A DNA stretch of 64,000 nucleotides, from the NCBI RefSeq assembly GCF_030818955.1, contig NZ_JAUTBF010000001.1:2294001-2358000 (forward strand), written 5' to 3'. This document shows, one piece after another, positions 7,747 through 15,956 of the stretch (position 1 is the first letter of the stretch; every line of letters starts with the position of its first letter). The translations under genes were made by a program, and so were the position numbers. The notes beneath the pieces were generated by a model. The model was not told the origin of the DNA. It saw only the letters and a program-made list of their open reading frames with translations, and made no database searches. This DNA comes from Microbacterium trichothecenolyticum (GTDB lineage Bacteria; Actinomycetota; Actinomycetes; Actinomycetales; Microbacteriaceae).

Positions 7747-8787
7747 ATGAGCACCACGCTCCGTTTCGCCACCCCCGCTTCACTCCCGATGGCGCCCCTG
7801 CGCCGCATCGTCCGCCGCCTCGACACCGTGCCGACCCTGTACGTCGGCGCCGCGGCCCTGGCGGTCCTGATCGGGGGGCTCCTGCTCTCGATCGCGACCA
7901 CGAGCGATCCCTCGTGGTGGCAGCTGCACTTCAGTCAGCTCGGCACCTTCCACGACCTCTCCGCCGCGTTCTTCAACAACACGCTGAAGACCAGCGGCGC
8001 GATCGTGGTGCTCTTCGCCTTCCGTGTGCACAGTGACGTGCGCCGTCTCGGCCGGGGGCCCGTGCGTCGCGGTGCGGCCACCGTGGCATTCATCTGCCTG
8101 AACGTCATCGGTGTCAATCTCGCCCTCGTGGGCTGCGTCCCCCTGAACACCGACAAAGACCTGCACGACCGGGTCGCGGGATCGATGGTGCTCGGCTTCC
8201 TCGCCCTCCTGCTCACCGCCCCCGTGATGTTCCACCGCTTGGGCAAGCGTCTGGCGATCGGCACCGGTATCGCCCTGGTGTGGCTGATCGCGTCGATCGC
8301 ACTCTTCGTCACGGCCACCATCAACCTCGCCCTCTTCGAGACGGTCGCGTGCGCCGCGATGTTCGCGTGGGCGGGGCTGTTCACCCAGGTTCTGGCGGGA
8401 GGCCTCCGTGCCGCGGTCTCGAGCGCGTTGGATGCGGACACGGCCGAGCCGGGCGCACCGTCGCCGGAGTCTGGTGTGGGCGCGCGCCCCGCGTGCGCCC
8501 ACACTCGCCCGCGCCGCATGCGCCGGCCGGCGCTCCTGCGCGGCACCGGCTCGGCGAAGCGCGCGACGACGAGCGGCATCACTCGCCCGCATACCCGCCG
8601 TGCACCGGCACCGACCACGCCGCGCGCCTCACGACGCCGGCGCCCGGCATCCGCGAAGGCGGGTATCAGTGCTTCTGGCGCAGCTCGCGTCGGCTCAGCG
8701 GGTGTTCGTCGTCTGCCGGCGGGGTCTCGGGCGCTCCCTCTCGGTCTGCCCGCCGTGCTCGGCGCCGTTCACTCGCGCCCTCGATGA
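7747..8787 (+). CDS. DUF998 family membrane protein with an anomalous C-terminal extension
   Basis: The first ~225 residues have at least six membrane helices and family features such as LHFSQLGTFHDLSAAFFNNTLKTSG and GVNLALVGCVPLNTDKDLHD. The function of DUF998 is unknown. After about residue 235 the protein becomes an Arg/Ala/Pro-rich tail of ~110 residues with no family match, and it overlaps the 3' end of the convergent RND gene by 122 nt. No stop occurs in any plus-strand frame between 8400 and about 8780, so a simple frameshift does not explain the tail. The true end is uncertain. A CCTGAGGAAAGA stretch precedes the ATG. Confidence 0.7.
   Translation: MSTTLRFATPASLPMAPLRRIVRRLDTVPTLYVGAAALAVLIGGLLLSIATTSDPSWWQLHFSQLGTFHDLSAAFFNNTLKTSGAIVVLFAFRVHSDVRRLGRGPVRRGAATVAFICLNVIGVNLALVGCVPLNTDKDLHDRVAGSMVLGFLALLLTAPVMFHRLGKRLAIGTGIALVWLIASIALFVTATINLALFETVACAAMFAWAGLFTQVLAGGLRAAVSSALDADTAEPGAPSPESGVGARPACAHTRPRRMRRPALLRGTGSAKRATTSGITRPHTRRAPAPTTPRASRRRRPASAKAGISASGAARVGSAGVRRLPAGSRALPLGLPAVLGAVHSRPR
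8474..8504. terminator. hairpin downstream of the RND gene
   Basis: GTGTGGGCGC (8474-8483) and GCGCCCACAC (8495-8504) form a perfect 10-bp stem with an 11-nt loop. It lies about 160 nt past the RND stop but inside the annotated tail of the DUF998 gene, which adds doubt to that tail. Confidence 0.5.
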
Positions 8788-11700
8788 GGTTGTAGAGCGT
8801 CGGCAGCACCAGCAACGTCAAGAAAGTCGACGACACCAGACCGCCGATGACGACGACGGCCAGCGGCTGCGAGATGAAGCCGCCGTGCCCGGTGATGCCG
8901 AGCGCCATCGGCACGAGCGCGAAGATCGCGGCGAGCGCGGTCATGAGGATGGGCCGCAGACGTCGGGCACCCCCGACGATGGTCGCGTCGTGCACGCTGA
9001 GGCCGCGCGCCCGGTATTGGTTGACGAGGTCGATGAGCACGATGGCGTTGGTGACCACGATGCCGACGAGCATGAGGGCACCGATCATGCCCGCGACTCC
9101 GAGGGGTACTCCGGTGACCAGGAGCAGCAGAATGGCGCCGGTGGCGGCGAAGGGCACCGACACGAGCAGCTCGAGGGGCTGGCGCAGCGATTTGAAGGTC
9201 GCGACCATCACGACGTAGACGATGAGGATGGCCGCGAGCAGCGCGAGACCGAGCTGGGCGAAGGCGTCCTGCTGGTCGGTGACGGCGCCGCCGACCTTTG
9301 CGGTCGCCCCCTCGGGCAACGGCACGGCGGAGAGCGCGGCATTCACCGTGGCCGAGGTGCTGCCGAGATCGTCGGAGGTCGGTGTGACGGTGACGGTCGC
9401 CGTCCGCAGGCCCCGCGACGTCGTGATCGAGGGCGGGGTCTGGCTCTCTTCGACCGTGGCGATCTCGTCGAGGCGCACCGCGCCGCTCGCGGTGGGGATC
9501 TCCAGTGCCCGCAGATCGTCGATGGTGGCGGGCGGATCGGCGACCGCGAGGTAGACGGTCACGCCGCGGCCGTCGAGCTCGACGCTGCCGGCTTGCCGGG
9601 GCTGCTGCGTCGCCGACACAAGGGTGCCGACCGCGCGCTCCGACAGGCCCCGCCCCGCGGCGGCGTCGCGGTCGACGCGCACCGAGACGAAGGGCAGTGA
9701 TGCCGACAGGCTGCTGGTGACCTGACCGATGCCGTCTCGGCCCTGCAACCCGCTCACCACGGCGTCGCTGGCCTGCTGCAGCGCCTGCCCGTCGGTCGCG
9801 GTCACGTCGACGGTCACGTCTGTCGATCCGAACCCGCCGCCGGAGGAGGCGACCTCGATCTGCCCCGCGTCGGGGAGAGCCTCCAGGGCGGTGCGTACGC
9901 GTTCGCGCAGCTGCACCTGATCGGCGCCCGGCGCCGAGGTGATGGAGTAGGTGATGCCCGAGCCGCCGCCCGAGAACGCGTCACGCAGTGCCGAACCACT
10001 CGAGCCGATCGAGGTCTGCACCGTCTCGACGCCGGGGGTGTCGAGCAGCACGGCCTCGACTCTCTGGGCCGCCGCGTCTTCGGCATCCAGGCTCGGGGCC
10101 GACCCGATCTTCTGGGTGACGGTGAAGGTGTTCTGGCCCGAGTCGCCGAGGAAGTCGGTCTTCAACAGCGGCACGGTGGCGACGGTGCCGCCGAGCACGA
10201 GCACGGCGAGGGTCAGTGTGACCCAGGAGTGCCGCAGGGTCCAGCCCAGCACGGGCACGTACGCCTTCTGCAGGCGCGAGGGCGGCGCGTCGGGCGCCTC
10301 GGGATCGATCGGGTTGCCGTCGGCATCCCGGATCACCTTCCCGGGCCTCAGGAACCACGACGCCAGAACGGGCACGATCGTCAACGACACGAGCAACGAC
10401 GCGGCCATCGCGATGGTGACGGTGAGCGAGAAGGGGCGGAAGAGCTCACCGGTCACGTCTCCCACGAACGCGATCGGCAGGAACACCGCGACAGAGGTGA
10501 TCGTGGATGCCGTGATCGCAGCGGCCACCTCACGCACCGCGCGCACGATCGTGGGGATCTTGTCGGCATCGCCGACGTAGTGCCGCTTGATGTTCTCGAT
10601 GACGACGATGGAGTCGTCGACGACACGACCGATCGCGATGGTGAGCGCGCCGAGGGTGAGGATGTTGAGCGAGTAGCCGAACGCCTGGAGGCCGACGAAG
10701 GTGATGAGCACGCTCGTGGGGATCGAAATGGCGGTCACCAGTGTGGAGCGCACCGACATCAGGAACACCAGGATCACCACGACGGCGAACACGAGGCCGA
10801 GCAGGCCCTCCTGCGCGAGCGCCTCGATGGACTGCTCGACGAAGGGCGCTTGATCGAAGACGACGGTGAAGCTCGCCCCCTGGCCGAGGGCGCTCTCGAG
10901 CGTGGGCAGCGCGGCGAGCACCCCGCGCGAGACGTCGACGGTGTTGGCTGCGGGGAGTTTGGTGACGGCGATCGTGAGGGCGGGTTGGCCGTCGACGCGC
11001 GAGAGCGTGGTGACGGGATCCGCCTGCTGCTCCACGGTGGCGACGTCGGCGATGGTGGTGGCGCCGGCGCGGAACTGCGCGGCATCCGAGGGAACGAGCG
11101 GAAGAGCGGCGATCTCGTCGACGCTGGTGAGTTTGGTGCCCGTCTGCACGGTGAGGGTGCGATCGCCCTCGGTGAGAGAACCGCCGGGGAAGAGCACTCC
11201 GTTCGCGTCGAGGGCGTCGGTGATGGCCTGCTGGCTGTAGCCGCGGTCGCTCAGTCGCGTGGCGTCGGGGGTGATCGTGACGCGCTTACCGGTACCGCCG
11301 ACGATCTGCGCCGCGTTGACTCCCGCGACGTCTTCGAGGTCGGGAATGACGCTGGTCTCGAGCACGGACTGCGTCGCCTGGGCGTCGGTGAAACCGGTGA
11401 CCGCGAGCTGGATCACGGGGAAGTCGTCGATGCTCGCCGAGGCGACCGTCGTGTCGGCCGACTCCGGCAGCTGGTCGTCGATGCGGGCGATGGCGGCGAG
11501 GATCTTCTGCTGAGCGGCGGCCAGGTCGGTGCCGTAGGTGAACGACGCCGACACGATCGACGAGTTCGTCGTGCTCGTCGCGGTCGTGGACTCCAGCCCC
11601 TCGACACCACGAATGGCGTTCTCGATCGGTGTGGACACGTCGGCCTCGACCACCTCGGGAGACGCCCCGGGGTAGGTGGTGACGACCGCGAGCTGCGGGA

Positions 11701-11827
11701 ACTCGATCGAGGGGATCAGTTCTTGCTTCAGGCTCGTGAGGGCGAGTCCGCCGAAGATCGCCGCGACGATGGTGACGAGGGCGATGAGGGCGCGGTTCTT
11801 CAGGCTCAGCACGGCCAGATATGACAC
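8666..11827 (-). CDS. efflux RND transporter permease subunit (AcrB/SwrC-like)
   Basis: The 1053-residue inner-membrane exporter has the full RND plan of twelve helices and two large extracytoplasmic loops. Visible family parts are the N-terminal helix followed by SLKQELIPSIEFPQLAVVTTYPGASPEVVE, IGRVVDDSIVVIENIKRH (helix-4 proton-relay region) and VTNAIVLIDLVNQYRARG in the second half. It resembles Gram-positive SwrC/YerP proteins that work without an outer-membrane factor. The GTG at 11827 is chosen because AGAGG lies about 6 nt upstream. A 20-bp palindrome lies in the promoter region, but no regulator gene is adjacent. Substrate unknown. Confidence 0.92.
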   Translation of the reverse strand: MSYLAVLSLKNRALIALVTIVAAIFGGLALTSLKQELIPSIEFPQLAVVTTYPGASPEVVEADVSTPIENAIRGVEGLESTTATSTTNSSIVSASFTYGTDLAAAQQKILAAIARIDDQLPESADTTVASASIDDFPVIQLAVTGFTDAQATQSVLETSVIPDLEDVAGVNAAQIVGGTGKRVTITPDATRLSDRGYSQQAITDALDANGVLFPGGSLTEGDRTLTVQTGTKLTSVDEIAALPLVPSDAAQFRAGATTIADVATVEQQADPVTTLSRVDGQPALTIAVTKLPAANTVDVSRGVLAALPTLESALGQGASFTVVFDQAPFVEQSIEALAQEGLLGLVFAVVVILVFLMSVRSTLVTAISIPTSVLITFVGLQAFGYSLNILTLGALTIAIGRVVDDSIVVIENIKRHYVGDADKIPTIVRAVREVAAAITASTITSVAVFLPIAFVGDVTGELFRPFSLTVTIAMAASLLVSLTIVPVLASWFLRPGKVIRDADGNPIDPEAPDAPPSRLQKAYVPVLGWTLRHSWVTLTLAVLVLGGTVATVPLLKTDFLGDSGQNTFTVTQKIGSAPSLDAEDAAAQRVEAVLLDTPGVETVQTSIGSSGSALRDAFSGGGSGITYSITSAPGADQVQLRERVRTALEALPDAGQIEVASSGGGFGSTDVTVDVTATDGQALQQASDAVVSGLQGRDGIGQVTSSLSASLPFVSVRVDRDAAAGRGLSERAVGTLVSATQQPRQAGSVELDGRGVTVYLAVADPPATIDDLRALEIPTASGAVRLDEIATVEESQTPPSITTSRGLRTATVTVTPTSDDLGSTSATVNAALSAVPLPEGATAKVGGAVTDQQDAFAQLGLALLAAILIVYVVMVATFKSLRQPLELLVSVPFAATGAILLLLVTGVPLGVAGMIGALMLVGIVVTNAIVLIDLVNQYRARGLSVHDATIVGGARRLRPILMTALAAIFALVPMALGITGHGGFISQPLAVVVIGGLVSSTFLTLLVLPTLYNLIEGASERRRARRADREGAPETPPADDEHPLSRRELRQKH

Positions 11828-11848
11828 GGGGGCCTCTCGGATCACGTG

Positions 11849-11868
11849 TCGATACAAGTGTGTATCGA
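11849..11868. promoter_or_regulatory. TetR-type palindromic operator upstream of the RND gene
   Basis: TCGATACA and TGTATCGA form perfect 8-bp arms around AGTG. The palindrome lies 22 nt before the GTG and just downstream of a -10-like GATACT on the minus strand (11879-11874), where a bound repressor would block transcription. Confidence 0.7.
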
Positions 11869-11906
11869 AGCTCAGTATCCCATGCGCCCTCGACGCGAAG
11901 GCCGCA

Positions 11907-12272
11907 TCAGAACAGGGTCGACGCCGTCAAACCGATCGCCGCTGCGACCACCGAGCCGACGAAAGACACGACCGCGTACAGCGTCGCCGTGTGCGCGCGT
12001 CGCTCCTCGGCCAACAGCGCGGTGGTCACCGCGACGGCGCTGAATGTCGTGTACCCGCCGAGCAGCCCCGTGCCGATGATCCAGCGCCAGGCCTCGTCCG
12101 TCGGAAGCGGGCTCAGGATGCCGAGCGCCAACGCGCCCGTGAGGTTCACCACCAGGATCCCCCATGGGAACCGCTCCCCCGCCCACCGGCGCACGGCGGT
12201 GTCGAGCAGGTACCGGGCGGCGGCGCCGACGCCGCCCGCCGCGGCCACGGCGAGAAAGACCAGCGGAGTCAT
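11907..12272 (-). CDS. crcB: fluoride channel CrcB/Fluc, subunit 1
   Basis: This 121-residue, four-helix protein exports fluoride passively as part of a dual-topology channel. Family marks are GGVGAAARYLLD, FPWGILVVNLTGALALGIL and GLLGGYTTFSAVAVTT, where the Asn and the TTFS track line the pore. Its ATG overlaps the stop of the upstream crcB copy by 4 nt (ATGA), so the pair is co-translated and probably forms a heterodimer of oppositely oriented subunits, as in other Gram-positive bacteria. Confidence 0.93.
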   Translation of the reverse strand: MTPLVFLAVAAAGGVGAAARYLLDTAVRRWAGERFPWGILVVNLTGALALGILSPLPTDEAWRWIIGTGLLGGYTTFSAVAVTTALLAEERRAHTATLYAVVSFVGSVVAAAIGLTASTLF

Positions 12273-12640
12273 CGCGCCGCCCGCTTCCCCCGGCCGAGCC
12301 ACACACCGGCCCACGCCGCCGCCGTCCCGACGATCACCGTCGCCACGCCCCACCACAACAGCGCGAGGTCCGTGGACTCCACGGCGAGCGCGCTGTACGT
12401 CGTGAAGCCGCCGAGCACGCCGGTGCCGAGGAACAGCTGCGCCCGCTGCGCGCGCGACGATTCCGGCATCCGGGCTCGCCAGCCGAACAGGATGCCGATC
12501 GCGAACGCTCCGGCGACGTTGATGAGCGGCACGAGGGCGGGGCCGAGGTCGTCGCCCAGCGCCAGCGTGAGGCCGGCGCGGGCGGCGGTGCCGATCGCTC
12601 CGCCCACGGCGACGAGGACGACCTCACCCCACATGCTCAC
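12269..12640 (-). CDS. crcB: fluoride channel CrcB/Fluc, subunit 2
   Basis: The 123-residue partner of the adjacent CrcB shows GGAIGTAARAGLTL, VPLINVAGAFAIGILFGW and GVLGGFTTYSALAVES, the pore motifs of the family. GTG 12640 is chosen because TAGGGT ends exactly 6 nt upstream, the leaderless arrangement seen elsewhere in this window; ATG 12634 is the alternative. I searched the 260 bp upstream for a fluoride riboswitch and saw none. Confidence 0.92.
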   Translation of the reverse strand: MSMWGEVVLVAVGGAIGTAARAGLTLALGDDLGPALVPLINVAGAFAIGILFGWRARMPESSRAQRAQLFLGTGVLGGFTTYSALAVESTDLALLWWGVATVIVGTAAAWAGVWLGRGKRAAR

Positions 12641-12652
12641 CGCGCCACCCTA
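12641..12652 (-). promoter_or_regulatory. leaderless -10 element of the crcB pair
   Basis: On the minus strand TAGGGT is followed by 6 nt (GGCGCG) and then the GTG start at 12640. Confidence 0.55.
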
Positions 12653-12713
12653 CGCCGCCTCCGCATCCCATCGCCCGTGCCGCGTTCGCGCGCCCGCACG
12701 TCTGCCCACCCCC

Positions 12714-12774
12714 GGCGAGCGTCCGGAAGACCCGGACGATTGTCCAGAACGTCCAGGTGTCGTGGACGCTCGCC
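12714..12774. repeat. palindromic intergenic repeat, family B
   Basis: GGCGAGCGTCC (12714-12724) and GGACGCTCGCC (12764-12774) are perfect outer arms of a 61-bp imperfect palindrome between the divergent crcB and lipoprotein genes. The inner sequence GAGCGTCCACGACAC (minus strand) matches the core of the elements at 38631-38812 in 13 of 15 positions. Confidence 0.65.
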
Positions 12775-12902
12775 GCAGGAATCGGCACGCGCAACGCCGA
12801 CGAACGCGACGAGGGCGACGCAACCCCCGCGACAGCACCGGCACCGACCGCGCAGAATCTCCGCGTCCACGCAACGGAAGGCCGCAACGAAAGGCCCTCA
12901 TC

Positions 12903-13397
12903 ATGCCTCGATCGAGACCGGCGGCCGTCCTCGCCGCGGTTCTGTGCGCCCTTCTTCTCGCCGGGTGCGGCATCCACATCCCGTCCGACCCCGCCGGAAC
13001 GCTCGAGCACGTCGAGAGCGGCGTCCTGCGCGCCGGCATCTCCCCCAATGACGGATGGGTCGAGATCGACGGAACCGAGCCCTCCGGCACCGAGGTCGAG
13101 GCTCTCGTCGACTTCGCCGACTCCCTCGACGCCGACGTGGAGTGGACCGTCGGCTCGGAGGAGTCGCTCGTGCGCGGTCTCGAGAACGGCGACCTCGACG
13201 TCGTCACCGGGGGCCTCACCGACGAGACGCCCTGGACGAACAAGGCCGGAACGACCCGCCCCTGGGCCGAGACCACGCTGGACGACGGCAACAAGGTGAA
13301 GCTCGTGATGCTGGTGCCCCTCGGCGAGAACGCCTTCCTCTCGCGACTCGAGACCTTCCTGACCGAGGAAGCGCAGCGCAAGGGGATCGCCCCGTGA
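12903..13397 (+). CDS. small lipoprotein, solute-binding-like
   Basis: The 164-residue protein has a basic start, a hydrophobic segment and a lipobox LLAGC with Cys22, so it should be lipid-anchored outside the membrane. The rest (GVLRAGISPNDGWVEIDG, VEWTVGSEESLVRGLENGDLD, VVTGGLTD, MLVPLGENAFLSRLETFL) resembles a short family-3 solute-binding domain, but it is only about 140 residues and probably not a full transport receptor. GAAAGG precedes the ATG. Its TGA overlaps the GTG of the CDF transporter (GTGA), suggesting a joint role, perhaps metal sensing or delivery. Confidence 0.75.
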   Translation: MPRSRPAAVLAAVLCALLLAGCGIHIPSDPAGTLEHVESGVLRAGISPNDGWVEIDGTEPSGTEVEALVDFADSLDADVEWTVGSEESLVRGLENGDLDVVTGGLTDETPWTNKAGTTRPWAETTLDDGNKVKLVMLVPLGENAFLSRLETFLTEEAQRKGIAP

Positions 13398-14389
13398 GCG
13401 GCGAGGTCGTGCGCTTCGGGCGCACCGAGCTTCCGCCGAGGCAGGTCGAGGCCCTGCGCCGCGCGGTGCGCCTGGAGTGGCTCACGATCGGCGTGCTCGT
13501 GGTCACCGCGACGCTCGTGTTCATCGTGCTCGGCAGCTCCCAGGCCATGAAGGCGGCCTGGTCGGAGGACCTGCTGTCGTTCATCCCGCCCATCGCGTTC
13601 CTCATCGCCGTTCGGCTCGCGCGGCGTCCGCCGAACAAGCAGCATCCGTACGGCTTCCACCGCTCCGTCGCGGTCGGCCACCTCGTCGCCGCGGTCGCCC
13701 TGACCGGCATGGGCACGTTCCTTCTCGTGGACTCCGCGATCAACCTCCTGCGCGGCGAGCACCCCACGATCGGCACGGTCAACCTCTTCGGCATCACGAT
13801 CTGGCTCGGCTGGTTGATGATCGCCGTCATGGCCGTGACCGGCATCCCGCCCGTGATCCTCGGCCGCATGAAGCTCAGCCTCGCGCGCGAGCTGCACAAC
13901 AAAGTGCTCTACGCCGACGCCGACATGAACAAGGCCGACTGGCAGACCTCGCTCGGCACGATCATCGGCGTGCTCGGCATCGGGGTGGGTCTGTGGTGGA
14001 TGGATGCCGCGGCCGCCATCTTCATCTCGGGCAGCATCCTGCACGACGGCGTCAGCAACCTCCGGGCGGCGGTCGTCGACCTGATGGACGCCCGCGCGAC
14101 GACGTTCGACGACAACCACCCGCACCCGCTCGCCGGCCGCGTCGACCAGTACCTCGCGAGCCTGCCCTGGGTGGCGGCCGCAGGAAGCCGCGTGCGGGAC
14201 GAGGGCCATGTCTTCCACATCGAGGCGTTCGTCGTGCCGCGCCGCCGCAAAGTGGCGCTCGCCGACATCGAAGGGGCGCGGCAGGGGTGCGTGGCGCTCG
14301 ATTGGAAGGTGCAGGACGTCGTCATCGTGCCCGTCCCCCGGTTGCCCGAGGTGGTCGACGCCGTCACTCCCCCAGGATCAGCCGCCTGA
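13394..14389 (+). CDS. cation diffusion facilitator (CDF) family transporter
   Basis: This 331-residue protein has the CDF layout of about six helices and a C-terminal cytoplasmic domain. Marks are RRPPNKQHPYGFHRSVAVGHL, VLYADADMNKADWQTSLGTI (the acidic metal-site helix) and a tail starting at VDLMDARAT. The usual HxxxD sites are modified (DADMNKAD), so the metal cannot be predicted; Zn, Mn, Co or Fe efflux are typical. The GTG start overlaps the lipoprotein stop. Its last 26 bp overlap the end of the convergent topoisomerase gene. Confidence 0.87.
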   Translation: MSGEVVRFGRTELPPRQVEALRRAVRLEWLTIGVLVVTATLVFIVLGSSQAMKAAWSEDLLSFIPPIAFLIAVRLARRPPNKQHPYGFHRSVAVGHLVAAVALTGMGTFLLVDSAINLLRGEHPTIGTVNLFGITIWLGWLMIAVMAVTGIPPVILGRMKLSLARELHNKVLYADADMNKADWQTSLGTIIGVLGIGVGLWWMDAAAAIFISGSILHDGVSNLRAAVVDLMDARATTFDDNHPHPLAGRVDQYLASLPWVAAAGSRVRDEGHVFHIEAFVVPRRRKVALADIEGARQGCVALDWKVQDVVIVPVPRLPEVVDAVTPPGSAA

Positions 14390-15329
14390 TCGCGGCATCC
14401 CTCGATCCGCCGAGGTCCATCGTGCGCCCCTTGCGGTAGAGCGAGAAGACCCGCGGATCGATGTAGCTCGACCGCGCCACGGCAGGGGTGTTCCCCAGCG
14501 CCTCGGCGGTCGCGCGGACGGCTGCGACCTCGGCCTTCTTACGCTCGTTCTTCCCGCCCACCGTGCCGGCCTTCGCCAGCGACTCGGCCGCGAGGATCGT
14601 ACCCCGCAGCGTCCGGAAGTCCTTCGCGCTGAACGCACCTCCCGTGAGCGTGCGGACGTACGCGTTGACGTCGGCGGGGGTCAGTGGCACCCGCCGACGA
14701 CCGCGCCGGTAGCTGAGCAGCGCGGCGCGCGAGCGTCCCACGGCGAGTTGCTCGACGAGGGATGCCAGTTCGGCATCGCGCACACGCAGATCGGCGCGCT
14801 TGCCGCTCTTGGCGGGGAAGGACAGGCGGATCAGGTCGCCCTCGACCGCGGCATCCCGCCGCTGCAACGTCGTGAGGCCGCGGCTGCCGTTCGTGACGAA
14901 ATACCGGGCGTTGCCGACGCGCGGGGCCACGAGGTCGAGGAGGCGGAACGACACCGCGAGCACCCGCTCACGGTCGATATCGGAGCGTCGAAGCGACCGC
15001 GTCACCCGGGCGCGGGCTCGGGGGAGCGTCTCCGCCAGGTGCAGCGCCCGCGCGAACTTGCCCTTGTCCTGCCGTTTCGCCCAGTCCGCGTGGTACGTGT
15101 ACTGCCGCCGCCCGGCTTCGTCGGTACCGACCGCCTGGATGTGCGCGTTCGGCTCCTTCGCGATCCACACCTCGCGCCACGCGGGCGGGATGACCAAGCC
15201 CCGGGCACGCTCCGCGTCACGCTCGGGAACGGCCGTCCCCGTGTGGTCGACGAAGCGGAAGCCCGACCCCGACCGCACCCGGCGGTAGCCCGGGTCTTCG
15301 TACGGCCGGGCGCGGATGAGACGCGGCAT
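14364..15329 (-). CDS. DNA topoisomerase IB (poxvirus-like)
   Basis: The 321-residue enzyme relaxes supercoils by cutting one strand through a 3'-phosphotyrosine. The catalytic Tyr lies in ARSSYIDPRVF (about residue 289). Other family parts are IPPAWREVWIAKEPNAHIQA, GRRQYTYHADWAKRQDKGKF, RVGNARYFVTNGSRGLTTLQ and GGAFSAKDFRTLRGT. Bacterial poxvirus-type enzymes are usually 320-350 residues. ATG 15329 lies 5 nt after the stop of the Rho-N domain gene, so it is translated by coupling; no separate ribosome-binding site is seen. Confidence 0.92.
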   Translation of the reverse strand: MPRLIRARPYEDPGYRRVRSGSGFRFVDHTGTAVPERDAERARGLVIPPAWREVWIAKEPNAHIQAVGTDEAGRRQYTYHADWAKRQDKGKFARALHLAETLPRARARVTRSLRRSDIDRERVLAVSFRLLDLVAPRVGNARYFVTNGSRGLTTLQRRDAAVEGDLIRLSFPAKSGKRADLRVRDAELASLVEQLAVGRSRAALLSYRRGRRRVPLTPADVNAYVRTLTGGAFSAKDFRTLRGTILAAESLAKAGTVGGKNERKKAEVAAVRATAEALGNTPAVARSSYIDPRVFSLYRKGRTMDLGGSRDAAIRRLILGE

Positions 15330-15334
15330 GGACG

Positions 15335-15604
15335 TCAGTGATGGCGAAGCAGGTCGATCAGCTCCGCCTTCTTCTTGCCGGAGTAGCCGGTGATGCCGAG
15401 TTCTTTCGCGCGCGTCTTCAGCTCGTCGACCGTGCGGTCCTCGTAGTTCTCGGCGTGACCGCCCTTCTCGCCGACCTTGCTGCGACCCTGAGCCGCGGCG
15501 GCGTTCGAGATGCGCGCCGCCTTCTGCTTCGAGTCTCCCTGCTTGCGCAGTTCCTCGTAGAGCTCGGGGTCCTTCAGACTGTTCGATCCGCGTCCCTGGG
15601 GCAT
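15335..15604 (-). CDS. Rho N-terminal/SAP-like domain small protein
   Basis: This 89-residue basic protein ends in YEDRTVDELKTRAKELGITGYSGKKKAELIDLLRHH, a Rho-N/SAP helix-extension-helix fold that binds nucleic acid. The front half (GSNSLKDPELYEELRKQGDSKQKAARISNAAAAQG) is a small conserved stress-protein module in actinobacteria. AAGGAGA precedes the ATG. It is the first gene of a two-gene unit with topoisomerase IB, so a role in DNA topology or protection is likely but inferred. Confidence 0.8.
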   Translation of the reverse strand: MPQGRGSNSLKDPELYEELRKQGDSKQKAARISNAAAAQGRSKVGEKGGHAENYEDRTVDELKTRAKELGITGYSGKKKAELIDLLRHH

Positions 15605-15889
15605 GATCGTCTCCTTCCGTCGGGACACCGACGCTACGACGCCGAGCACGGGGCCATCGTCGGGGTTGACAGTGCAGGATGCCACGACCCACCGCTCAGG
15701 CCGGGCGCACAGCGCGCTCGCGGGAACGCCGATCCCGCGCGTGACGACGGGACGCGGTGGGAACGTGGACGCGCCGACTCGCCAGGCTCCGCGTTTCGAC
15801 GCGAATGCGACAGGGAGCCCCCGTCCTCGCCGAGGACGCGCATCGGCCTTCTCGGGCGATCTCGTGGCACCGACGTCGAGGGCCGACAC
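15605..15889. other. intergenic region upstream of the DUF4097/PadR promoter
   Basis: No gene, repeat or RNA is recognised. It holds the unassigned minus-strand promoter of the Rho-N/topoisomerase pair. Confidence 0.5.
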
Positions 15890-15940
15890 TTGACAGGAAC
15901 GCGATATATCTCGATACTCGTCACAACGCGATATATCGCG
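15890..15940 (+). promoter_or_regulatory. DUF4097-padR promoter with two PadR operators
   Basis: TTGACA (15890-15895), a 17-bp spacer and GATACT (15913-15918) form a near-consensus promoter. AACGCGATATATC occurs twice, at 15898-15910 in the spacer and at 15925-15937 just after the start point, 27 bp apart. The second copy extends to the perfect palindrome CGCGATATATCGCG (15927-15940). ATATATCGCG-type sites are typical for PadR repressors, so the downstream PadR probably represses its own operon. Confidence 0.85.
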
Positions 15941-15956
15941 AGTGAGGAGATCACCC

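Noticed and set aside
10229..11824. 531-codon open frame antisense to the RND gene
   Set aside because: Composition is Gly/Asp/Arg-rich mirror sequence of a real gene, with no start signals.
12641..12902. Fluoride riboswitch before the crcB pair
   Set aside because: I could not find the conserved riboswitch core; the region has a different palindrome and a leaderless start.
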